Part shown: positions 17,897 to 24,545 of the stretch, piece by piece
Numbering within the stretch: position 1 is the stretch's first letter
Layout of the letters: each line of letters opens with the position of its first letter
Assembly (NCBI GenBank): GCA_964435165.1
Contig: CAYSXY010000005.1
Span: forward strand, 1 to 64,000
From: CAYSXY01 sp964435165
GTDB lineage: Bacteria; Pseudomonadota; Alphaproteobacteria; Rickettsiales; RI-342
Direction of reading: 5' to 3'
Length of the DNA: 64,000 nucleotides
The notes under the pieces: model-generated
Told to the model about the DNA's origin: nothing
The model's database searches: none
Seen by the model: the letters and a program-made list of their open reading frames with translations, nothing else
Translations under genes and position numbers: made by a program

Positions 17897-18208
17897 GCAT
17901 GTCCCTCTTTATTGGTTCATGAAGAGGCGTGTAGCGCGTGACCTGCCGATGGAGATGCGTTATGTCTTGCCGTGTTGTTGCTCCAACGGGCCCGGATGCG
18001 CGTGATACAAGCCCTATTCCCATTGTATGCCATGCTGATTAAGCTTTTGTTAAATAGATACCCACGGGTAACCCCGTGGTACTTATCCCTGCGGGGCTAC
18101 GAACGCCATGCGTTCGCCGTCCTGCTCACGCAGTCCGGATACTCATTCACCCACGCCCTAGGGCGTGGTGCTCTGTCCTGCGGGCCGTATAGAGCGCTAA
18201 GAAGAGGA
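17897..18208. other. Intergenic region between usg and the ABC importer
   Basis: These 312 bp between divergent genes hold no recognised gene. The right two thirds are a palindrome-rich dispersed repeat (18058-18198). No cobalamin-riboswitch B12 box was recognised. The frame of the downstream gene stays open through the repeat back to 17972, but the signal-peptide start at 18209 is a better choice. Confidence 0.7.
18058..18198 (+). repeat. Palindromic dispersed repeat, family B, copy 1
   Basis: This 141-bp element is closely matched in opposite orientation at 62796-62934, by eye roughly 80% identical. It consists of successive hairpins: ACCCACGGG/CCCCGTGGT at its left end, CGAACGCCATGCGTTCG (18100-18116) and the perfect 18-bp palindrome CCACGCCCTAGGGCGTGG (18151-18168). 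It ends just before the RBS of the ABC substrate-binding gene, so it probably forms part of that gene's 5' leader. Confidence 0.85.
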
Positions 18209-19045
18209 ATGCTGTACTGCATCGCATCATTGTCACGATGCTGCCTTCCTGTGCGTGTCCTATCGATTATTGTGTTTTTGTTACCGGCACCTGCCATGTC
18301 GGGTGATCATGCGACACGTGTTGTGTCACTTAATCTATGTGTGGATCAGTGGCTGCTGCAATTTGCTCCAGAGCGGATTGCCGCTCTCTCATGGCTGGCC
18401 GATGATCCATCGATCTCCCGTTTGCATGAGCAGGCGTCAGATTATCCGACGGTGCGTCTGACGCTTGAATCTATCTTATCCCATCAGCCGGATATGGTGT
18501 TAGCGATGAATTATACGCCGAGTTGGCTGGTCACGCGGTTGGAACGGTTGGGTGTGCCGGTAATGGTGTTGGAGGAGCCAACATCCATCGGTGAGTTGCC
18601 CCTGTTCGCTCGGGCATTGTCGGAAGCGATTGGTATGGATGATCATGGTGAGGGATTACAACAACAAGTCGATGAGGTCATTGCTCCTTATCAGATGATT
18701 GGGCCGTCGCAGCCACCTCTATCATTGGTGTTGTGGACAGAAACGGGCTTCACCAACGGGCATCGTGGAATGATTAAGGAGGTCATCGGGATGACCGGGT
18801 GGCGTTTAGCATCGGATCATGCCTACATGCATGTGGAAGAACTTGTTGCTTCGCCACCTGATATGTTAGTGGTGCCGCAGGTACCTGATACTTATGCTTC
18901 TCTCGGGGCTGAGCGTCTGCGTCATCCGGCGCTGGTCAGCGCCTTACCTTCGCGTCGTTCCCTTCACCCGAACCGGTTGATCTGTGCAGAACCCGGCATA
19001 TTGGAGATGATACCTCTATTTGCCCAATGGCGTATGGAGCGATAA
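18209..19045 (+). CDS. btuF: ABC importer periplasmic substrate-binding protein (B12/iron type)
   Basis: This is the periplasmic binding component of a FecCD/BtuCD-type importer. The ATG at 18209 has the RBS AGAAGAGGA and yields 278 aa, beginning with a signal peptide that ends near PAPAMSG. A helical-backbone binding domain follows, with the VVSLNLCVDQWLL start and the LESILSHQPDMVLA segment. BtuF-type (cobalamin), heme and siderophore binders share this fold, so the substrate is uncertain. The next gene starts one base after its stop. Confidence 0.8.
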   Translation: MLYCIASLSRCCLPVRVLSIIVFLLPAPAMSGDHATRVVSLNLCVDQWLLQFAPERIAALSWLADDPSISRLHEQASDYPTVRLTLESILSHQPDMVLAMNYTPSWLVTRLERLGVPVMVLEEPTSIGELPLFARALSEAIGMDDHGEGLQQQVDEVIAPYQMIGPSQPPLSLVLWTETGFTNGHRGMIKEVIGMTGWRLASDHAYMHVEELVASPPDMLVVPQVPDTYASLGAERLRHPALVSALPSRRSLHPNRLICAEPGILEMIPLFAQWRMER

Positions 19046-20026
19046 ATGCAGGACCGATGGCTGATCATTGGCTTGAGTATTGTCCTGCTGGCAGGCGCGC
19101 TTGCCTCCATGCTGACCGGCACGGCCGGTATCGGGTGGAGGAATATGTCTGATATCTGGCAACTGGATGGTATCGCGCCCTTGATTTTGGTTGAAATTCG
19201 CCTGCCGCGCACATTGCTTGCCATGGCTGTTGGAGCGTCATTGGGATTTGCAGGAGCCACCATGCAGGGCTATGTGCGTAATCCGCTCGCTGAACCAGGC
19301 CTGCTCGGCGTATCCGGCGGTGCGTCGCTCGGTGCTGCCCTGATGTTTTATGTTGGTTATTCAGGCATGGTGCCGGTGGTGGCCTGTGGGATGGCTGGGG
19401 CGTTGGGGGCTGTTGTGATTGTGCGTCTGCTTGCCGGAACAGCAGCGAAAAGCGAGACCATTGTTCTTGCGGGTATCGCGGTTGCCAGCATGACAGGTGC
19501 AGGCCTTGCCTTGCTCATGAATCTGCAGCCTAACCCGTTTGCCCTGATGGATGTGTATCGCTGGCTTATGGGATCATTTGCTGATCGTACCCTGTGGCAT
19601 GTGTGGGTCGCACTACCGGCAATGATGATGGGGATGGCACTGGTGATGATGCAACGCCACAGCCTGAGTGCGCTGGCATTGGGAGAAGAGGTGGCAAGTT
19701 CATTGGGAATATCGCTTGCTCGGGCGCGTTTGCATCTCGAAGTGGGAGTGGCACTGATGGTTGGAGCCGCGGTATCGGTCAGTGGTATTATCGGTTTTGT
19801 CGGGTTAATGGTGCCGCATCTTGTCAGGCCGCTTGTTCAGCATGATCCGGTGCGCTTACTGATTCCAAGTGCCTTAGGGGGGGCTGTTCTGCTGTTGCTG
19901 GCGGATATAAGCGTGAGATTGATTCCCACAAACAGTCAGGAAATCAATATCGGTGTCATTACCGCGATGCTCGGTGCGCCCTTTTTCCTGATGCTGATTC
20001 TCCGGCTCAAGCGGAGCGTTGTATGA
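19046..20026 (+). CDS. btuC: ABC importer permease, FecCD/BtuC family
   Basis: This is the membrane permease of the importer, 326 aa with about ten helices, the usual FecCD/BtuC length. Typical segments are RLPRTLLAMAVGASLGFAGA near residues 52-71, NPLAEPGLLGVSGGASLGA, and the ATPase-coupling region GFVGLMVPHLVRP near 250. It starts directly after the binding-protein stop and overlaps the ATPase gene by 4 bp, so the three form one operon. The family handles cobalamin, heme or ferric siderophores. Confidence 0.92.
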   Translation: MQDRWLIIGLSIVLLAGALASMLTGTAGIGWRNMSDIWQLDGIAPLILVEIRLPRTLLAMAVGASLGFAGATMQGYVRNPLAEPGLLGVSGGASLGAALMFYVGYSGMVPVVACGMAGALGAVVIVRLLAGTAAKSETIVLAGIAVASMTGAGLALLMNLQPNPFALMDVYRWLMGSFADRTLWHVWVALPAMMMGMALVMMQRHSLSALALGEEVASSLGISLARARLHLEVGVALMVGAAVSVSGIIGFVGLMVPHLVRPLVQHDPVRLLIPSALGGAVLLLLADISVRLIPTNSQEINIGVITAMLGAPFFLMLILRLKRSVV

Positions 20027-20805
20027 CGGACGTGTCTCCCCTGGTTCACTTGTGGGACGTAGGATACCGCTTGTCGCGCAAGCGGTGGCTGGTTGAGGCA
20101 ATGTCATTTGATCTTGACGGTGAATTGCTGGCGATTGTCGGCCCGAATGGAGCAGGAAAAACGACATTGCTGCGCATATTGGCCGGGCTGATGACGCCAA
20201 GTTGCGGGCAGTATCTGTTGGCTGGAAAGGCAATTGGTGCATTGTCAGCGCGCGAGCGGGCACAGCAGATTGCTTATCTTCCACAGCAGAGTGTGTGCCA
20301 TTGGCCGATGCCGGTGCATCATGTGGTCGCGCTTGGCCTGATTCCGTATGACCATGGCTGGGGGTTTCGTGTGAGTATGCAGCAGGCACGGCAGGTCGAT
20401 GCCGTGATGGGGCAATTGGATATTCGTCATCTGGCGGATCGGCGTGTGGACCGGCTGTCAGGTGGAGAACTTCAGCGGGTGATGTTGGCGCGGGCACTGG
20501 TTGGGCAGCCGCGATTACTCCTGCTGGATGAGCCGGTAGCCAGTCTGGATATCACACATCAAATGCAATTGATGGAAGCGTTGCGCGGCTATGTTGCGGA
20601 TGGCATGACCATCATTGCCATCATGCATGATATATTATTGGCAGCGCGTTATGCCGATGCCGTGCTGCTGATGCAGGAGGGGAAGAAAGTGACGTTGAAT
20701 AGCCCTCTTCAGGCACTGTCACCTGAACATCTGGCCTTGGTTTATGGTGTGCAAATGGCTGACGCGTTGCCTGACTGGCCATTCCATCTTAAGACATCAC
20801 CGTAA
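20023..20805 (+). CDS. btuD: ABC importer ATPase (BtuD/FepC type)
   Basis: This is the cytoplasmic ATPase of the importer, 260 aa. The Walker A motif GPNGAGKTT (about residues 45-53), signature LSGGELQRVMLARAL, Walker B LLLLDEP and the switch His in IAIMHD are all present. It overlaps the permease by 4 bp. Together with the two upstream genes it forms a complete periplasmic-binding-protein-dependent importer; the TonB-dependent outer-membrane receptor is not in view. Substrate assignment as B12 is plausible because a B12-dependent mutase lies at 52.3 kb. Confidence 0.92.
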   Translation: MTDVSPLVHLWDVGYRLSRKRWLVEAMSFDLDGELLAIVGPNGAGKTTLLRILAGLMTPSCGQYLLAGKAIGALSARERAQQIAYLPQQSVCHWPMPVHHVVALGLIPYDHGWGFRVSMQQARQVDAVMGQLDIRHLADRRVDRLSGGELQRVMLARALVGQPRLLLLDEPVASLDITHQMQLMEALRGYVADGMTIIAIMHDILLAARYADAVLLMQEGKKVTLNSPLQALSPEHLALVYGVQMADALPDWPFHLKTSP

Positions 20806-20858
20806 TTGCTACAGGTTATTAAGTAATTCTTTAGGTCTTGTTGGCATGGATAGGCATT

Positions 20859-22133
20859 ATGCTGCGATGGATACTGCCTTCATTAATCGTTGCCGGATGG
20901 CTTGCCATGGTGCCTCATACGGCCAGGGCGATGGATGGTGCACTCTCCACCCAGGATCATGCATGGAATGAAGCGCAGCGATGCCATGCACGCATGCCGC
21001 GTTATGAGCGGAAGCTGGGCATTCCTCAATATCTGCTTGAATCATTGGCTCTGACTGAATCCGGGCGGTTGCATCGCGGTAGTGGCTCGCGTCTGGCCTG
21101 GCCATGGACGGTGCAGGCCAATGGCAAAGGCCGGTTTTTTGCCAGCAAAGCGGAGGCGATTGCCGAAGTGCGCCGTCTGCAACAGCAAGGGGTGAGCAGT
21201 ATTGATGTGGGCTGCATGCAGATTAATCTGCATTATCATGGGGCCATATTCGACTCGCTGGAACAGGCATTTGACCCCGACTATAACATTGCTTATGCCG
21301 CCTATTACCTGCGGCGCCATTTTCGTAGCTTAGGCAGTTGGCGCAAGGCCGTTGCGCGTTATCATTCCGGCACGCCATGGCGTGGGCGTGATTATGCCGA
21401 TAAAGTGCTGGGTAATTGGAAGTCCATTATGACGACGTCGATCGATTCGCAGCACGGCACCGCTGGGGCAAGCCAAGTTGCATCCGCCTCTCCTTACACT
21501 GCACCGCGTCAGCATCGTGCCGCTCCACCTCTTCATGAGGTGAAGGAGCAGGTTTTGGCGTTGTCGGATGTGAAGCGTCGCCGGGTGCAACAACGGCGTG
21601 ACGGTGATTTGCTGTTCCTGGCCCAGGCACAGCCTGTGCACGCCGCTGAGATGGAAGGTGCGGCTGTGATGCCGGTCGGTCGCGGTGATGAATATCATGG
21701 CAAAACAGAACCGTTGAGGCGGGATGAACAGATTGTTGATGCTGCTACACCCAGGACTGATGCACCAAAGATGCCTGCGAAGGCTGCTGTGCCGGTTCGC
21801 GAGGCGGCAGCGGAGAAGAATATGGATGATGTGTTGGCGCGGCTGGATGCAGCGCAGCGCGGTGAAGCGATGGCCGATGCAAAGGCGTCTCCCAGTGCGG
21901 GTCGGGTGGAAATGGCGGCCAATGGCGATGTCGTCGAGCGGCGAGATGCAACGACGGCTGCTGGATCACAACAGCCAGTCTTTCCGCAAGGCGCAAATGC
22001 AATTGTTCGCGGTGGCGGTCCGGTGATGGGGCAGGCGGTGACACGCTACTCCGGCGTTTATGCTGATCTGCCGCCGGAGGCGAAAGAGTTCGGTGCGGTG
22101 GAGAATGGTGTGTGGATGGTGTTTGGACAATAA
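20859..22133 (+). CDS. Lytic transglycosylase (SLT domain) with long Ala/Gln-rich tail
   Basis: This peptidoglycan lytic transglycosylase cleaves the MurNAc-GlcNAc bond. The ATG at 20859 gives a 424-aa protein with a clear signal peptide ending near TARAMDG. The SLT domain covers about residues 30-185. It has the catalytic Glu in ESLALTESGRL, the GCMQINLHYHG motif and the ARYHSGTPWRGRDYADKV segment. The second half is low-complexity, Ala-, Glu- and Met-rich, with no recognised domain. An alternative TTG start lies at 20838. VirB1/IagB-like enzymes share this layout, but no secretion system is nearby. Confidence 0.85.
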   Translation: MLRWILPSLIVAGWLAMVPHTARAMDGALSTQDHAWNEAQRCHARMPRYERKLGIPQYLLESLALTESGRLHRGSGSRLAWPWTVQANGKGRFFASKAEAIAEVRRLQQQGVSSIDVGCMQINLHYHGAIFDSLEQAFDPDYNIAYAAYYLRRHFRSLGSWRKAVARYHSGTPWRGRDYADKVLGNWKSIMTTSIDSQHGTAGASQVASASPYTAPRQHRAAPPLHEVKEQVLALSDVKRRRVQQRRDGDLLFLAQAQPVHAAEMEGAAVMPVGRGDEYHGKTEPLRRDEQIVDAATPRTDAPKMPAKAAVPVREAAAEKNMDDVLARLDAAQRGEAMADAKASPSAGRVEMAANGDVVERRDATTAAGSQQPVFPQGANAIVRGGGPVMGQAVTRYSGVYADLPPEAKEFGAVENGVWMVFGQ

Positions 22134-22160
22134 TTACTTATTGTATATTCAGTAACTGGT

Positions 22161-23030
22161 ATGGCGACAGGAATGCAATACCTAGTATTAATATTTATAA
22201 TATTAGTCGCTTTAATATTATATCTGCGCTCCAAAAAGGAGTATGACCTTAGCGATGAGGATAAGGTCCAAGATTTTATTGATACGCTACAGCAAGCTTA
22301 TGACAAACCGCCTATATATGAAGGAGATAGTGGCTATAGAATTACTTTAGGCAATATTTTGGCGAACTATCTGGCTGTACCTATTTCATTTTTCTATTCG
22401 GGTAGGCTACGAAGAATTATTTTACTAAAGATCATCGGAGAAGATTTAGATAACATACGTGAATCAGATTGTGTCTATATACTTGGTTGGTGTGCTACAA
22501 AAAGGGAACCCCGAACTTTTAAGGTTGATCGCATTGAAGGTGGGGTTACAGCACTAAAAACAGGTGAAGTTTTTGATGACCCTGAAACTTTTTTTACAAG
22601 AATAGTTTTTGAACAAAGAGATGAGAATTTACAAATTGGTATACAAAGCCGACAAGAAATTAAATTAACTAATCCACCGAATATCATAATTTCGTATCAA
22701 GATGATAGTTCTGATCATCCAGAATCTTTCACTATAACTCCTTATCGCGTGGATGTAATGAACGATAAGCAGCGCATCAGAGCTAAAACTAAAAGGCATA
22801 GGTCAGAACGTAAACGTGCTTGGTCGGGAGAAAAAACTTTTATACCTGAGTTTATACATCAGATTGAAGGCACTGAATTTCAAGAGGTGAATAATCTAGC
22901 TGACTGGTTAATACAGCATCACGGCGATACCATACCTAACGCTGGTTTTTATCCATCACTTCAACTGGATGGGATAAAGAATGCTGAAGGGCATGATATT
23001 GCTTCGGCCTTGAATTATTTATCACAATAA
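22161..23030 (+). CDS. AT-rich orphan membrane-anchored protein
   Basis: This 289-aa protein has an N-terminal helix (about residues 6-22) and a soluble region. The segment RTFKVDRIEGGVTALKTGEV near residue 117 resembles the strand pattern of WYL-type domains, though this is a weak similarity. A Lys/Arg-rich stretch follows (about 210-225). Codon use and base composition differ sharply from the neighbours, with many AT-ending codons and TTA Leu, and point to recent acquisition. It sits 27 bp after the transglycosylase gene. The function is unknown. Confidence 0.75.
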   Translation: MATGMQYLVLIFIILVALILYLRSKKEYDLSDEDKVQDFIDTLQQAYDKPPIYEGDSGYRITLGNILANYLAVPISFFYSGRLRRIILLKIIGEDLDNIRESDCVYILGWCATKREPRTFKVDRIEGGVTALKTGEVFDDPETFFTRIVFEQRDENLQIGIQSRQEIKLTNPPNIIISYQDDSSDHPESFTITPYRVDVMNDKQRIRAKTKRHRSERKRAWSGEKTFIPEFIHQIEGTEFQEVNNLADWLIQHHGDTIPNAGFYPSLQLDGIKNAEGHDIASALNYLSQ

Positions 23031-23107
23031 TTTGATAAGCACCCATACTTGCGCATTCAATCGGGCTGAGTATGATGCGCCTGATCAATTGCATGTGAGA
23101 GGTCGGC

Positions 23108-23287
23108 ATGGCTGATTATTTTGAAACCATCTACATCGATAGCAAACGTGTCGGATGCGACGGCGGTAGTGGCGTGACCGGACATCCGCTGGTCTATCTG
23201 GATGTGTCCAAAGAAGGCCAGGTGATCTGTCCCTATTGCAGCCGACGTTTTGTTCTCAAAGATAAACAGCACAGCAGCGCTGCTTAA
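23108..23287 (+). CDS. CHCC-type zinc-finger protein (NDUFS6-like)
   Basis: This 59-aa protein has the zinc-binding pattern of the CHCC finger family: VGCDG, then H27 in TGHPLVYLD, then CPYCSRRFVL. The family includes the mitochondrial complex I subunit NDUFS6 and is widespread in Alphaproteobacteria as a single-domain protein. GAGAGGTCGGC precedes the ATG. It is too short for usual ORF cut-offs but is clearly real. It converges on the lipoprotein gene at 23296. Confidence 0.9.
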   Translation: MADYFETIYIDSKRVGCDGGSGVTGHPLVYLDVSKEGQVICPYCSRRFVLKDKQHSSAA

Positions 23288-23295
23288 TCTTGCCG

Positions 23296-23637
23296 TTACT
23301 TGCCGATATGTGACAGCAGGTTAAAGTGCGTTCCATCCGTATGGATGATGCGATAGGCATCAAACTCTTGACCGTCATCTTCGTCCAGATTGCCTTCTAC
23401 AGTGACAAAATCGCCGAGCTGAGGCATTGCCGCTTCGGCATTGGTTCCCTCGACTTCCACCTCAATACTGCCGGTAGCATCTTCAAGCACGAATGCATCG
23501 TCGTCGATCTCGACGACCTTGCCGTGGATACGTTGCGGAGCCGGTAAGGATAGCTCGGCAATGGGAATGGTGTGCGAGCAAGCGATAACAAAGGGGAAGA
23601 GAGCGAGAAGTGCCAGCGGGGTGCGCATAGGTTTCAT
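23296..23637 (-). CDS. Putative lipoprotein with OB-fold-like domain
   Basis: From the ATG at 23637 this is a 113-aa protein with a lipoprotein signal peptide (LFPFVIACS, lipobox Cys near residue 20). A small beta-rich domain follows: RIHGKVVEIDDDAFVLED, then GDFVTVEGNLDEDDG. That strand pattern resembles bacterial OB-fold periplasmic proteins of the BOF/YgiW sort, but a firm family call is not possible. A second ATG at 23628 is also possible. It is the only gene on this strand in the immediate neighbourhood. Confidence 0.7.
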   Translation of the reverse strand: MKPMRTPLALLALFPFVIACSHTIPIAELSLPAPQRIHGKVVEIDDDAFVLEDATGSIEVEVEGTNAEAAMPQLGDFVTVEGNLDEDDGQEFDAYRIIHTDGTHFNLLSHIGK

Positions 23638-23854
23638 CCATCCATTGTATTCATGAGCTTGGTACCTTAGTTGCCCGCTGCGTGAAGCGCAATGCGAAAC
23701 GAGCTTGAATAAGACCATCTCTTTTGTTCTATCTGTGCAGCAGGGCTTTGTTAACTATTATTGACGATAATTAAGATTATAGGCTGTGGCGCTGAAAAGA
23801 AAATGAGAGACGGCGCGTCAGAGGTGAGAAGAAGAACCATAACATTCGGGAGGG

Positions 23855-24385
23855 ATGCGTAAGATGGGACGCATGGTATTATTGAGCTGTATAATCATGG
23901 CACTGGCAGCATGCTCAGGAGTGAAATCAGCTAAAGTGGCGCCGGTACAGGCGGAAGATAAAAAACTGGCCTGCGCCGACATTTTGCTGGAAATCAATGA
24001 AGCAGAATTTTTTAAGCGTAAGGCCCGGGAAAATCGCGGCCTGAGTGTACGTAATGTGTTGATGCCGCATACTTATCCCTCGACGCTTATCAGTGCACAG
24101 GATGCGGTTGGCGCCGCCGATGAGCGTATTGATTATTTGCAGAATATCTACACCATTCGCCATTGCGATAAGATGGAAAAACTCGTGGAAGAGGCTGAAG
24201 ATGCGCGGTTTCACCCGCAGCCCATGCCTGCTCATGCCTACATGCCGCACGCCATGCCGCCTGTCGCGCCGCAGCCGGTCATGATGATGCCGCACGCCAT
24301 GCCTTATGGTTATAACACGCCGATGATGGCGCCAATGTATGCAATACCGCCCGCACATTATGGTCTGGACCATCGGCCCAGATAG
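23855..24385 (+). CDS. Lipoprotein with Met/His/Pro-rich C-terminal tail
   Basis: This 176-aa predicted lipoprotein has signal peptide VLLSCIIMALAACSG with the lipobox Cys near residue 20. A helical central part contains two Cys. The tail (about residues 120-176) is built of repeated MPHAMP/MPPVAPQP-like segments rich in Met, His and Pro. Met/His-rich tails often bind copper, so an envelope metal-binding role is possible but unproven. A strong terminator follows at 24456, and an ATG at 23864 is an alternative start. Confidence 0.7.
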   Translation: MRKMGRMVLLSCIIMALAACSGVKSAKVAPVQAEDKKLACADILLEINEAEFFKRKARENRGLSVRNVLMPHTYPSTLISAQDAVGAADERIDYLQNIYTIRHCDKMEKLVEEAEDARFHPQPMPAHAYMPHAMPPVAPQPVMMMPHAMPYGYNTPMMAPMYAIPPAHYGLDHRPR

Positions 24386-24455
24386 CATTGTCTGGAGTTG
24401 TGTGATGGTCTTTAAGTAATAGTTACTGTGCTACTGGCTTTTTAGTGGGAATGAT

Positions 24456-24486
24456 AGGGTGGCAGCTTCTGGCTGCTACCCTTTTT
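24456..24486 (+). terminator. Rho-independent terminator
   Basis: An 11-bp stem (AGGGTGGCAGC with GCTGCTACCCT, one G-T pair) closes a 5-base loop and is followed by TTTTG. It ends the transcript of the Met/His-rich lipoprotein and isolates it from polA. Confidence 0.85.
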
Positions 24487-24545
24487 GTATTTTTTATTTA
24501 CAATAGACGTGGCGGGTCGGGCATGGTCTGTGCTATCCACAATGC

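Noticed and set aside
17972..18208. N-terminal extension of the ABC substrate-binding protein
   Set aside because: An extension would put repeat-coded residues before the signal peptide. The ATG at 18209 has a proper RBS and a complete signal peptide.
17897..18208. Cobalamin riboswitch upstream of the importer
   Set aside because: No B12-box motif or typical riboswitch layout could be recognised; the region is mostly the family B repeat.
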